DNA of 64,000 nucleotides from Allosaccharopolyspora coralli (GTDB lineage Bacteria > Actinomycetota > Actinomycetes > Mycobacteriales > Pseudonocardiaceae), in contig NZ_CP045929.1 of the NCBI RefSeq assembly GCF_009664835.1, forward strand, positions 4,588,001-4,652,000. The letters run 5' to 3'. The notes below the pieces were generated by a model, which had not been told where the DNA came from, searched no databases, and worked only from the letters and a program-made list of their open reading frames with translations. The position numbers were made by a program, and so were the translations under genes. How positions within the stretch are numbered: the first letter of the stretch is position 1; every line of letters begins with the position of its first letter. Positions 17,887 to 25,801 of the stretch are shown one piece after another.

Positions 17887-18338
17887 CCGGCTGGTGGGCG
17901 CTGCTGATCGTGCTGGCCGTCACGCTCGTCGTGGCGCTACTACTCCGCGCGAAGGAGGGTCGTATCACCCGCGCGAAAACCGGTTCGGACACGTCGGCGG
18001 CCTCGCAGGCAGGATCCGTGTCCGCGCTGCCGGAGGCACTGCGCGAGCGGCTCGACGAGGAGCCCGCGGCGCCGGTCACCTTGCTACAGCTCTCGACGAC
18101 CTTCTGCGCTCCGTGCAGGCACCTACGGATCCGGCTCGCCGACCTCGCCGCACGAACCGAGGGGGTCCGCCACGTCGAGGTCGACCTCACCCACCATCCG
18201 GAGTGGTCGACGCCGCTGCGGGTGCACACGACGCCGACGACGCTCGTTCTCGACTCCACAAGCTGCGAGTTGTTCCGGTTCTCGGGAGTGCCGCGTCGGG
18301 CGGAACTGGCCGACGCGCTCCGGCCGCACCTCGCATGA
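17883..18338 (+). CDS. membrane-anchored thioredoxin-like protein
   Basis: A 151-residue protein: one N-terminal membrane helix (about 3-22), a linker, then a thioredoxin fold with the active-site motif FCAPCR (cysteines 75 and 78) and cis-proline segment TTPTTLVLD. The redox domain placement suggests a thiol-disulfide role at the membrane; substrate unknown. It is the positional equivalent of M. tuberculosis Rv0816c (ThiX). The start overlaps the upstream stop by 4 bp. Confidence 0.85.
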   Translation: MTGWWALLIVLAVTLVVALLLRAKEGRITRAKTGSDTSAASQAGSVSALPEALRERLDEEPAAPVTLLQLSTTFCAPCRHLRIRLADLAARTEGVRHVEVDLTHHPEWSTPLRVHTTPTTLVLDSTSCELFRFSGVPRRAELADALRPHLA

Positions 18339-18453
18339 ACTGGGACGAAACAGATTCGACAGCGCTGAGGGCCGGCCACCGTGGGACGATCAAAACCGTC
18401 CCACCTGGTGAACTTCCTTCCCGCACTCCGGTGCGACCGGTAACCTCACGATC

Positions 18454-18528
18454 GTGCATGAACTGCTGACCCGACGGCGCGCGGTGGACTACTGCCGCGT
18501 GGGGAGCAGCCTGTGTCGGGCGCACTGA
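18454..18528 (+). CDS. cysteine-containing leader peptide (24 residues)
   Basis: A short frame with GTG start encodes VHELLTRRRAVDYCRVGSSL followed by CRAH. The pattern (LTRRRxVDxCRVxSxLCR) matches the actinobacterial putative leader peptides found upstream of sulfur and cysteine genes. It lies 104 bp before the DUF4395-sseA-sseC operon. Two Cys codons and a run of Arg codons make it a candidate for translation-dependent sensing of cysteine supply. A small hairpin (18589-18604) precedes the operon. Confidence 0.75.
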   Translation: MHELLTRRRAVDYCRVGSSLCRAH

Positions 18529-18588
18529 CCGGGCGGTAGCCCCGACGCACCGCGCTCCCAGCAGTGCCCTGCGCCAGGCTCGCGCCGC

Positions 18589-18604
18589 CTGACGGACTCG
18601 TCAG
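18589..18604 (+). promoter_or_regulatory. short hairpin between the leader peptide and the sulfur operon
   Basis: CTGACG-GACT-CGTCAG forms a 6-bp stem just upstream of the AGGAGG serving the DUF4395 gene. It could affect access to that ribosome-binding site or take part in attenuation with the upstream leader peptide. No poly-U tract follows. Confidence 0.3.
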
Positions 18605-18631
18605 CAATGGTCCACGGTCAGGAGGCCCGCT

Positions 18632-19090
18632 ATGCCCGCAGACACTCTCGACCCCCGTGGTGTGCGCTTCACCGCGTGGGTGACCAGCGGGATCCTCGCG
18701 CTCGGCCTGGTCACCGGGAGCTGGCGGCTGATGGCAGCGCAGACCGTGCTGTTCGGGCTGTGCGCGTTCGTCGGACTCAAGCTCAATCCGTGGGGTGAGG
18801 TGTACCGGCGGACGCTGGCCCCGCGCCTCGAACCGGTCGCCACGGAGGACCGGGAGGACGTCGCACCGGTCCAGTTCTCCCAGGGCGTCGGGTTCGTCTT
18901 CGCACTGCTGGCCACCGTCGGGTATGCGGCCGGGTGGGTCACGTTCGGCATGATCGCCAACGGGCTCGCGCTGGTCGCGGCGTTGCTGAACGCGGCCATG
19001 GGCTACTGCCTCGGCTGCCAGATGTACCTGCTGTTGCGTCGGTTCGCCCCGGCGGGCCGAACGACACCGTCCACACCGGACGCCGGATAG
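18632..19090 (+). CDS. DUF4395 membrane protein
   Basis: A 152-residue protein with four predicted membrane helices and a cysteine pair in GYCLGCQMYLLLR (DUF4395). The family co-occurs with sulfurtransferases and thioredoxins in actinobacteria, but its biochemical role is not established. It starts behind AGGAGG and is the first gene of the operon with sseA (30 bp downstream) and sseC. Expression is probably set by the leader peptide at 18454. Confidence 0.85.
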   Translation: MPADTLDPRGVRFTAWVTSGILALGLVTGSWRLMAAQTVLFGLCAFVGLKLNPWGEVYRRTLAPRLEPVATEDREDVAPVQFSQGVGFVFALLATVGYAAGWVTFGMIANGLALVAALLNAAMGYCLGCQMYLLLRRFAPAGRTTPSTPDAG

Positions 19091-19119
19091 ATGCTCGAAC
19101 AACGAAGGAGTCGCTCGAC

Positions 19120-19965
19120 ATGAGCCGCGAAGAGGTCCTCGTCTCCACCGACTGGGCCGAGCAGAACCTGAACACCGACGGGATCGTGTTCGCCGAGGTG
19201 GACGAGGACACGACAGCCTATGACGCGGGCCACATCGCGGGCGCCGTCAAGCTCGACTGGCGAGAGGACCTGCAGGACCACGTGCGCCGCGACTTCGTGG
19301 ACCGCGCCGGGTTCGAGAAGCTGCTGTCCGCGAAGGGGATCTCCAACGACGACACGGTGATCCTCTACGGTGGCAACAACAACTGGTTCGCCGCCTACGC
19401 CTACTGGTACTTCAAGCTCTACGGCCACGACGACGTCAAGCTTCTCGACGGTGGCCGCAAGAAATGGGAACTCGACGGCCGCCCGCTGGTCAAGGACGAG
19501 TCGAACCGGTCCACCACGCAGTACAACGCGCAGGAGCCGGACACCTCGATCCGCGCGTTCCGCGACGAGGTCGTCGACGCGATCGGCACCAAGAACCTCG
19601 TCGACGTGCGTTCGCCCGACGAGTTCTCCGGCAAGCTGCTCGCCCCGGCGCACCTGCCACAGGAAGCCGCGCAGATCGGCGGGCACATCCCGAGCGCGAT
19701 CAACGTGCCGTGGAGCAAGGCCGCGAACGAGGACGGCACCTTCAAGTCCGACGACGACCTCCGGAAGCTGTACTCGGAGGCCGGGCTGGACACCTCGAAG
19801 GACACCATCGCCTACTGCCGGATCGGCGAGCGGTCCTCGCACACCTGGTTCGTGCTGCGTGAGCTGCTCGGCGAGAAGAACGTGAAGAACTACGACGGTT
19901 CGTGGACCGAGTACGGCTCGCTCATCGGTGTGCCGGTGGAGAACCCCAGCAAGGAAGACAGCTGA
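19120..19965 (+). CDS. sseA: thiosulfate sulfurtransferase (rhodanese)
   Basis: Transfers sulfane sulfur from thiosulfate to an acceptor such as cyanide or a thiol. It has 281 residues with two rhodanese domains: the N-terminal one inactive (1-125), the C-terminal with active loop CRIGERSS (Cys233). The start is ATG 19120 behind GAAGGAG. It is the counterpart of M. tuberculosis CysA2 (Rv0815c). The co-transcribed sseC (DUF1416) supports a role in sulfur trafficking or molybdopterin-linked sulfur supply. Confidence 0.93.
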   Translation: MSREEVLVSTDWAEQNLNTDGIVFAEVDEDTTAYDAGHIAGAVKLDWREDLQDHVRRDFVDRAGFEKLLSAKGISNDDTVILYGGNNNWFAAYAYWYFKLYGHDDVKLLDGGRKKWELDGRPLVKDESNRSTTQYNAQEPDTSIRAFRDEVVDAIGTKNLVDVRSPDEFSGKLLAPAHLPQEAAQIGGHIPSAINVPWSKAANEDGTFKSDDDLRKLYSEAGLDTSKDTIAYCRIGERSSHTWFVLRELLGEKNVKNYDGSWTEYGSLIGVPVENPSKEDS

Positions 19966-20003
19966 GACCGTCGCCCCAGCGGCGAGGACAGGAGAGAGCG
20001 GAC

Positions 20004-20303
20004 ATGAGTGGATGCGGAGCTCCGCAACAGGGCGGCACCGCCGTGGCCGAGGACACCGATCAGGTCGTGCTCGCGGGAACCGTGACGGCGGGCGGCAACC
20101 CGGTCGAGGGAGCCTTCGTGCGGCTCCTCGACTCGAGCGGTGAGTTCACCGCCGAGGTGGTCTCGTCGGCCGACGGCGCGTTCCGGTTCTACGCGGCCCC
20201 GGGCACCTGGACGGTGCGGGCACTGCACCGCGAAGGCACCGGTCAGGCCGAGCTGGCACCGGCCGGGGTCGGCGTGCACACGGCGGACATCGCCGTCAGC
20301 TGA
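20004..20303 (+). CDS. sseC: DUF1416 protein SseC
   Basis: A 99-residue protein of the DUF1416 family, with the conserved N-terminal MSGCGAPQQ and a small carboxypeptidase-regulatory-like beta sandwich (VVLAGTVTAGGNPVEGAFVR). It is nearly always found directly after thiosulfate sulfurtransferase in actinobacteria (M. tuberculosis Rv0814c). A role in sulfur metabolism is assumed from this linkage; no enzyme activity is known. The gene follows sseA by 38 bp with GGAGAG upstream. Confidence 0.9.
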   Translation: MSGCGAPQQGGTAVAEDTDQVVLAGTVTAGGNPVEGAFVRLLDSSGEFTAEVVSSADGAFRFYAAPGTWTVRALHREGTGQAELAPAGVGVHTADIAVS

Positions 20304-20317
20304 CGACATTTCGGCGA

Positions 20318-20356
20318 GCGAAGGGGTCGATGCCCGCAGGGCGTCGGCCCCTTCGC
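20318..20356. terminator. bidirectional terminator hairpin
   Basis: GCGAAGGGG pairs with CCCCTTCGC, and the inner arms GCCC/GGGC extend the stem. It lies between the convergent sseC and methyltransferase genes, 15 bp from the sseC stop. Confidence 0.7.
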
Positions 20357-20368
20357 GTGTCCCGGGGG

Positions 20369-21112
20369 TCAGACGCGGGATCGCAGGAGGGCGAAAGCGC
20401 GTTCGTCCCGGTCCTGCGTGCACGGATCGGAGTCGTGTTCGCAGCCGACCGTGGTGAAGTCGACGACCTCCCACCCGGTGCGTTCGAAGAGCCGCTCGAG
20501 TCCCGTCGCCGAGAAGATCCAGAAGTTCGTGGCGTCGTTGTTCGCCTCCGAGGGATGCAGCAGGTAGGCCACCGGCTGGTGCTGCAACCGCGTCCGGTGA
20601 TCCGGCGCGAGCTGCGCCACCCGGGTCGACAGGAAGCACAGGTCGGCGTGCCTGGCGAGGGTTTCCAGCGCGAAGAACGGGTTCTTCAGGTGGTAAAGCA
20701 GCCCGAGGAAGAACACCGCTCCGTAGCGCTCGGCAGGCATCGTGAACTGGGAGTCGAGGTCGACCTCGTGCACTTCGGTCGTCGAGTCGAGTTCGGAGAC
20801 GAGTGTTCGCGCCCCCTGCAGGCCGTTGAAGTTCGTCGGCGCGTGGTCGATCAGGTCGACCCGGCAACCGAGTTCGTCCTCCAGGAAGAAGCCGAAGTCT
20901 CCGTCGGCCGCACCGATGTCGGCGACGCGGCGCTGCCGGAGCTGCTCGAACACCGTCCGGTTCTGCCCGGTCAGCAGCCGGTCCAGGTGAAAGATGTTCG
21001 CCATCGTGTCGTACGGGTACCACTCGAAGTCCGTGGGCGCGATCCGCTGCTTGCGCGCGAGCAGGCGCTCCCGGTACGCGAGCGCGCGTTCCCGAAACGT
21101 CTCGAACTCCAT
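20369..21112 (-). CDS. class I SAM-dependent methyltransferase
   Basis: This 247-residue protein has a Rossmann-type SAM-binding motif VADIGAADGDFG (63-74) and a downstream motif (VDLIDHAPTNF). Its N-terminal helical region EWYPYDTMANIFHLDRLL resembles CmoB-type tRNA-uridine carboxymethyltransferases (DUF1698), and FFLGLLYHLKNPF fits that group. The substrate is not certain. It is convergent with sseC, and an unrelated small membrane protein begins upstream on the other strand. ATG 21112 is chosen because upstream codons lack similarity. Confidence 0.75.
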   Translation of the reverse strand: MEFETFRERALAYRERLLARKQRIAPTDFEWYPYDTMANIFHLDRLLTGQNRTVFEQLRQRRVADIGAADGDFGFFLEDELGCRVDLIDHAPTNFNGLQGARTLVSELDSTTEVHEVDLDSQFTMPAERYGAVFFLGLLYHLKNPFFALETLARHADLCFLSTRVAQLAPDHRTRLQHQPVAYLLHPSEANNDATNFWIFSATGLERLFERTGWEVVDFTTVGCEHDSDPCTQDRDERAFALLRSRV

Positions 21113-21277
21113 GTGTTCCCGCCCCCTGTTCGGTGGCCCCGCGGCCGGTCGTCTGCGCAGCCGGGGACGTGACGTCCGTCTCGCACCGCCCACGACCTGC
21201 ACTCACTCGACGGTGTTGACGCAGATCATGCCGGACGCCTCGCTCACCGCGGCGGGCGCCGTGGTTATGCTTTGGCC

Positions 21278-21388
21278 GTGGAACTCATCGACGTTTTGCA
21301 CTACGGCCTGGTCGGACTCGTCGGCGTCGCTGCCGTGGCGACCGTGTGGTTCGCCGGGTACGTGGTCTTCCGGCTGTACAACGACTGA
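21278..21388 (+). CDS. 36-residue single-pass membrane protein
   Basis: GTG 21278 opens a short frame: an amphipathic start (MELIDVLHYG), one membrane helix (about residues 11-30) and the charged end RLYND. It ends 5 bp before the nitrobindin-like start and is probably co-transcribed with it. No ribosome-binding site is obvious, so a leaderless start is possible. The clean helix-plus-charged-tail layout supports a real small protein; the function is unknown. Confidence 0.55.
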   Translation: MELIDVLHYGLVGLVGVAAVATVWFAGYVVFRLYND

Positions 21389-21393
21389 TCCCG

Positions 21394-22041
21394 ATGACCG
21401 ACGAGCCTCAGGCCCAGGGGCCGGTTCCCGGCAGCGGTGACGCGGCCGTCGCGGCGGCCGCGGAGCGTGCCGAACACACCCGGGGCCGCAACCTGCCCCA
21501 GTTCGACGACCTCCCCGGCGCGCAAGACACGGCGAACCTGCGGCTGGGTCCGGAACTCAACGACGCGTGCCTCGCGCTGCTGCCGCTGGTCGGGGTGTGG
21601 CGCGGCGAGGGCGAGGCCTCGCACCCGTCGCTCGACGAGACGTACCGGTTCCTGCAGCAGGTGACGTTCGCGCACGACGGGCGGCCGTTCCTGTTCTACG
21701 AGAGCCGCGCCTGGAAACTCGACGGCGAGGGCGGCTCGGTCGTGGAGCCGGCGTTCCGCGAGGTCGGGTTCTGGCGGCCCCAGCCGGACGACACGATCGA
21801 ACTGCTGCTGCTGCACGCCGACGGGATCTCCGAGATGTTCTTCGGCTCGCCGCGCAACCAGACGACGTGGGAGCTCTCGACCGACGCCGTCATCCGGACG
21901 CCCACCGCCGACGACGTCAAGGCGGCGAGCCGTCTCTACGGCGTCGTGGAGGGCTCCCTGGCCTACGTCGAGGAGCGCGCGACCTCCGAACACGAGATGC
22001 AGCCCCGCCTGTCCGCGAAACTCGAGCGCGTCGTCGGCTAG
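21394..22041 (+). CDS. nitrobindin/FABP-like beta-barrel protein (DUF1794)
   Basis: A 215-residue protein of the bacterial fatty-acid-binding-like family. The N-terminal 50 residues are polar. The barrel starts at LLPLVGVWRGEGEASHP, with FREVGFWRPQPD and LLLHADGISEMFFG strands typical of DUF1794. Family members bind heme (nitrobindin) or small hydrophobic ligands; ligand here unknown. It corresponds to M. tuberculosis Rv0813c in a conserved neighbourhood. ATG 21394 follows the small membrane gene by 5 bp. Confidence 0.83.
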   Translation: MTDEPQAQGPVPGSGDAAVAAAAERAEHTRGRNLPQFDDLPGAQDTANLRLGPELNDACLALLPLVGVWRGEGEASHPSLDETYRFLQQVTFAHDGRPFLFYESRAWKLDGEGGSVVEPAFREVGFWRPQPDDTIELLLLHADGISEMFFGSPRNQTTWELSTDAVIRTPTADDVKAASRLYGVVEGSLAYVEERATSEHEMQPRLSAKLERVVG

Positions 22042-22044
22042 GCC

Positions 22045-22105
22045 GGGTGGCAAATTCGCGCGAGTTTGCCACCCGGCTGTCCACAGGGGTGGGGAGTTGT
22101 CCACA
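22045..22105. repeat. repeat A, second copy: palindrome plus DnaA-box-like pair
   Basis: The 30-bp palindrome (22045-22074) has one mismatch from perfect symmetry. CTGTCCACA (22077-22085) and TTGTCCACA (22097-22105) follow at exactly the spacing of the copy at 10211. It starts 3 bp after the nitrobindin-like stop codon. Confidence 0.8.
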
Positions 22106-22145
22106 GGGCGGGGGCGCGGTGCCGGGTTCGGACTCGGTGGCCCTC

Positions 22146-22330
22146 AGTGCCTGTCTGTGGTCTTGTTCGGATGCCCGTCAGGGCATGGTCTTGCGTGGTC
22201 AGCCCGGGCACGGTGAGAAGCTCCGGCGTTTCAGTTCGTGCCTCGCAAGGCAGCGGTGCTCGCCGCGTACGTGTGCTGGGGCGGCGGTACCGGACCACCT
22301 CCCCAAGTTCCACAATGCGCTCTCAGCTCA
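22146..22330. repeat. repeat D, copy 2
   Basis: It shares with copy 1 the GTGCCTCGCAAGG block, CACGGTGAGAAGCTCCGGCG, GCGGCGGTACCGGACCACC and the end CCCAAGTTCCACAATGC. The left end has the alternative block CTGTCTGTGGTCT, also present inverted in copy 3. It runs up to the pabC stop codon (22328-22330). With repeat A it fills the gap; no gene is seen. Confidence 0.7.
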
Positions 22331-23176
22331 GGAGTAGTTGGACTCGTAGAGGGCGCCGAGCGTCTCGTGCAGAGCCGGGTCGGCCTTGACCTCCGCACCG
22401 TCGATGCTGCGGACCTGAGTGACGAGCCGCACGCTGGACGCCAGCCACACGCCGTCCGCGGCGAGCATGTCGTCGACGCCGAACCGCTCGACGCGCGTGT
22501 TCCACCCGGCGTTCTCGGCCGCCCGGAACAGCGCGCCCTGGGTGGTGCCGCGCAGGATCCCCGTGCTCGGCGGCGTCGTCAGCAGCGAGTTCCCCTGCGC
22601 GAGGACGACGTTCGAGGTGGGGCCTTCGAGCACCGTTCCGTCGCTGGCGACGAACACGACCTCGTCGGCGTCGCGTCGGCGAGCTTCGCGCATCGCGGCC
22701 ATGTTCACCGCGTAGGACAGCGTCTTCGCCGACAGCAGCAGCCACGGGGCCCGCTCCATCAGCTCGGGGGCGATACCTCGCTCCAGCGTCACCACCGAGA
22801 CGCCGTCGGCGCGTTTGCGCTTGGTCTGCTCCTCGATCGAGGTCCCCAGCCCCCACGCGGTCGGAACGTCGGTGCCCTCGACTCCCCGCGTGCACACGAT
22901 CTTGAGCGCCATCTCGCGGTCGTCCTTCCACGGCCACGCGTCGACCGCGGCCGCCACGAGCCGTTGCCAGTCCTCGCGCGGCGGGATCGTCATGTCCATC
23001 AGCCGCGCCGACCGTTCCAGCCGGTCGAGGTGCGGACCGAGCTCGCGAGGCCGGCCTTCGACGACGAGGATCGTCTCGAAGATCCCATCCCCGCGGTGGA
23101 CACCAAGGTCGTCGACGCGCAGCTGCGGCGCGTCCGGGTCGGCGAGTGTTCCGTCCAGAAGAGCGAGTACGCGCAT
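22328..23176 (-). CDS. pabC: aminodeoxychorismate lyase-like class IV PLP enzyme
   Basis: A 282-residue fold-type IV PLP protein. The Schiff-base lysine is in SAKTLSYAVN (K151), and GVHRGDGIFET, DEVVFVASDGTVLEGPTSNV and STGILRGTTQG are family motifs. PabC splits 4-amino-4-deoxychorismate into 4-aminobenzoate and pyruvate for folate. D-amino-acid or branched-chain aminotransferases share the fold, so specificity is inferred. It corresponds to M. tuberculosis Rv0812. The stop codon lies at the end of repeat D. Confidence 0.8.
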   Translation of the reverse strand: MRVLALLDGTLADPDAPQLRVDDLGVHRGDGIFETILVVEGRPRELGPHLDRLERSARLMDMTIPPREDWQRLVAAAVDAWPWKDDREMALKIVCTRGVEGTDVPTAWGLGTSIEEQTKRKRADGVSVVTLERGIAPELMERAPWLLLSAKTLSYAVNMAAMREARRRDADEVVFVASDGTVLEGPTSNVVLAQGNSLLTTPPSTGILRGTTQGALFRAAENAGWNTRVERFGVDDMLAADGVWLASSVRLVTQVRSIDGAEVKADPALHETLGALYESNYS

Positions 23177-23331
23177 ACCCGCAGCCTAAGCGGTGTGCGC
23201 AGTGCCACCGGCATCCGTGCGGCGGTGCCTCGCGCGGCCGTGCGGCGCCTGCGGCACGCACCCCCGGTCGCGGCCTACGATCGGGGGTGGCGACCGGTGC
23301 ATCGCCGCACCGGCGAGGAAGGACCGGGACC

Positions 23332-23772
23332 GTGGGCGATCAGACGGGACTGCGCCGGACACTGCACCGGCGCGGGAAACGGATGACGCCGCAGCGGCAG
23401 CTGGTTCTCGACGCGGTGCGCGAGCTCCGGCACGCGACTCCGGAGCAGGTGTGCCAACGGGCGCAGGCCACCGCGCCGAGCGTCAACATCACCACCGTCT
23501 ACCGTGCCCTGGACCTGCTGGAACAGCTCGGGCTGGTGCGTCACACCCACCTGGGGCACGGCGCGCCCACCTACTCGGTCGACGAGCACGAACACGTGCA
23601 TCTGGTGTGTCACGTGTGCGGCGAGGTCGACGAGGTGCCGTGCGAGACGCTGGACGCACTGGCCGGCCTGCTCGACCGGGAACGCGGTTTCGGACTGGAC
23701 GCCGGTCACGTGGCACTGTCCGGCACGTGCCGCCGCTGCAGGCGGGACGCGGCACCACCCGGACGCGAGTGA
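23332..23772 (+). CDS. Fur-family metal-dependent repressor
   Basis: A 146-residue Fur-type regulator. The winged helix includes RMTPQRQLVLDAVREL and NITTVYRALDLLEQLGL. The dimerisation domain has the metal-site histidines in HEHVHLVCHVCGEV and two CxxC pairs (CHVC and CRRC) for structural zinc. Whether it senses iron, zinc or peroxide cannot be told. GTG 23332 lies behind GAGGAAGG. It precedes the YgfZ-like gene by 13 bp, likely one operon, which hints at Fe-S or redox physiology. Confidence 0.9.
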   Translation: MGDQTGLRRTLHRRGKRMTPQRQLVLDAVRELRHATPEQVCQRAQATAPSVNITTVYRALDLLEQLGLVRHTHLGHGAPTYSVDEHEHVHLVCHVCGEVDEVPCETLDALAGLLDRERGFGLDAGHVALSGTCRRCRRDAAPPGRE

Positions 23773-23785
23773 GAATCGAGGAGTC

Positions 23786-24934
23786 ATGACATCACCGCTG
23801 CTGGAGTTCCCCGGGGCGGTTCCCGCCCCCGACGACGACCCGGACTCCGGCGTTCCCTGGCACTTCGGCGACCCGTTCGCCGAGCAGCGGCGGGCGGCGC
23901 GCTCGGCGGTCGTCGTGGACCGCTCGCACCGCCAGGTCATCGCGGTGCCGGGCGAGGAGCGACTGAGCTGGCTGCACCTGGTGCTCTCGCAGCACCTCAC
24001 CGAGCTGCCGGAGGGCCGCGGGACCGAGTCGTTGGTGCTGGACACGCACGGGCGGGTGGACAGTCACCAGATGGTTGCCCACCTCGGCGGCGTCGTGTAC
24101 CTCGACGCCGACCGGGGAACGTATGCGACGAGCGCGTTGCCGACCCTCGGCGAGAACGGCAAGCAGCCGCTGTTCGACTACCTGGAGGCGATGCGCTTCT
24201 GGTCCAAGGTGGAGCCGCGTGAGGCCACCGGTGAGTTCGCGGTGTTCACGATCATGGGGCCGGAGTCCGGCGACGTTCTCGACAAGGCGGGTGTCGCGAC
24301 CGTGCCCGCCGAGGTCGACGACGTGGTGGCGCTGCCGGACGGCGGGTACCTGCGCCGGGTGGCGTTCGGTGGCCTGAGTGTCGTCGACGCGGTCGTGCCG
24401 CGTGACGAGATGGTCGACTGGTGGACACGGCTCACCGACGCGGGCGCGCACCCGGCGGGCACGCTCGCGTACGAGGCGCTGCGGGTCGAGGCACTGCGCC
24501 CGCGGGTCGGCGCCGAGACCGACGACCGCTCCATTCCGCACGAACTCGGCTGGATCCACGTCGCCGCACACGTGGCGAAGGGCTGCTACCGGGGCCAGGA
24601 GACCGTCGCCAAGGTCCACAACGTCGGCAAGCCGCCGCGGCGCCTACTCCTACTGCATCTGGACGGCTCCGTGGAGGTCAGGCCGGAGACGGGCGACCCG
24701 GTGTGGCACGGCGACCGCAAGGTGGGTCGCGTCGGTTCCGTGGTGCTGCACCACGAACTCGGCCCAGTCGCGTTGGCGCTGCTGAAGCGTTCGGCTCCGG
24801 TGGACGTGGAGCTCGTGGCAGGCGACCGGGACGAGGAGCGGGCGGTCGCGGCGGCGGTCGACCCGGACTCGGTTCCGCCGGACACCGGCGAGCCGCCGGG
24901 ACGGTTGGCGGCGCAGGGACTCCGCGGCCGGTGA
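23786..24934 (+). CDS. ygfZ: YgfZ/GcvT-like folate-binding protein
   Basis: A 382-residue protein of the YgfZ family, which uses tetrahydrofolate in assembly or repair of certain Fe-S enzymes. The signature KGCYRGQE (265-272, Cys267) is intact, preceded by the GcvT-like folate-binding domain. The C-terminal 40 residues are acidic and low-complexity. ATG 23786 follows GAGGAG by 3 bp. It is next to a Fur-type regulator, consistent with metal or Fe-S homeostasis. Confidence 0.9.
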   Translation: MTSPLLEFPGAVPAPDDDPDSGVPWHFGDPFAEQRRAARSAVVVDRSHRQVIAVPGEERLSWLHLVLSQHLTELPEGRGTESLVLDTHGRVDSHQMVAHLGGVVYLDADRGTYATSALPTLGENGKQPLFDYLEAMRFWSKVEPREATGEFAVFTIMGPESGDVLDKAGVATVPAEVDDVVALPDGGYLRRVAFGGLSVVDAVVPRDEMVDWWTRLTDAGAHPAGTLAYEALRVEALRPRVGAETDDRSIPHELGWIHVAAHVAKGCYRGQETVAKVHNVGKPPRRLLLLHLDGSVEVRPETGDPVWHGDRKVGRVGSVVLHHELGPVALALLKRSAPVDVELVAGDRDEERAVAAAVDPDSVPPDTGEPPGRLAAQGLRGR

Positions 24935-24954
24935 GGTGTGCCAAGATCGCGGGT

Positions 24955-25698
24955 ATGACGACGTCGTCCAGTCCGAACCGACCTCCCGAGGGCACGGTCG
25001 TCGCGGTCGCGCCGCTGGGCGGGCACGTCGCGGTGACCGCGGACGACGTGGCACGGGCGGCCACCGACTGCGCGCGCATCGGTGCGTGCGTGGTCGACGT
25101 GGAGCCGCGCGCCGACTGCCCGATCGCCGACCAGGTCGCCGCCGCCCGCCGGGAGGCGGACGTGCTGGTGCGGGTGTCGGCCTACGCACGGACCGAGACG
25201 TTGACCGCGCTGCTGGAGGCCGGTGCGGACATCGTCACGGGCCCGATGGACGCGCCTGCGGAATTCCTCACCGAGCTGCGGCAACGGTCGGAGCGGCAGG
25301 GGCTTCCGGTGCACTACGAGGCGCGCAACCTCGAACAGGTGGCCCGGCTGCGGTCGCTGCCTGCCGTGGAGCACGCGGTGCTCGTGTTCGGCGACAGCAG
25401 GGGCATGCCCGGAACGGTGGAGACGATCGCGGAGGCGCTGCACGCGGTTCCGGAGTCCGCTGCGGTCACCGCGACCGGTCTCGGCTCGGTGTGCGTCCCG
25501 GTGATGCTGACCGCGTTGGCGGCCAGCGCACACGTACGCACCGGGCTCGCCGACTCGTGGGAGTACTCCGAGGGAGTGGCCGCCAAGGACGATGCGCAAC
25601 TCGTCGCCCGCGCCGCCGGGCTGGCGAAGATCGCGCAGCGTCCCGCTGTCGGCGCAGCGGAGGCACGAACGCTGCTGACTTCCAGGGCCACGGCGTGA
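24955..25698 (+). CDS. BKACE-superfamily protein with altered metal site
   Basis: A 247-residue TIM-barrel protein related to 3-keto-5-aminohexanoate cleavage enzymes, seen best in SAHVRTGLADSWEYSEGV and the C-terminal AQLVARAAGLAKI. Active members carry a metal-binding HxH near residue 46 of the barrel; here the equivalent strand reads ACVVDVEPRAD, with no histidines. The protein is also shorter than typical (270-300). It is probably a divergent paralogue with other or no catalysis. It follows ygfZ by 20 bp on the same strand. Confidence 0.65.
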   Translation: MTTSSSPNRPPEGTVVAVAPLGGHVAVTADDVARAATDCARIGACVVDVEPRADCPIADQVAAARREADVLVRVSAYARTETLTALLEAGADIVTGPMDAPAEFLTELRQRSERQGLPVHYEARNLEQVARLRSLPAVEHAVLVFGDSRGMPGTVETIAEALHAVPESAAVTATGLGSVCVPVMLTALAASAHVRTGLADSWEYSEGVAAKDDAQLVARAAGLAKIAQRPAVGAAEARTLLTSRATA

Positions 25699-25801
25699 TG
25701 CGCCGTGCGTACACGGTTCGGCACACTGGGCGCACCACGATGAGATCGACGTCCCGTCGAGGCCGGGAGCGCGGCCCGTCGGGACAGCGGAGGATGGACA
25801 C

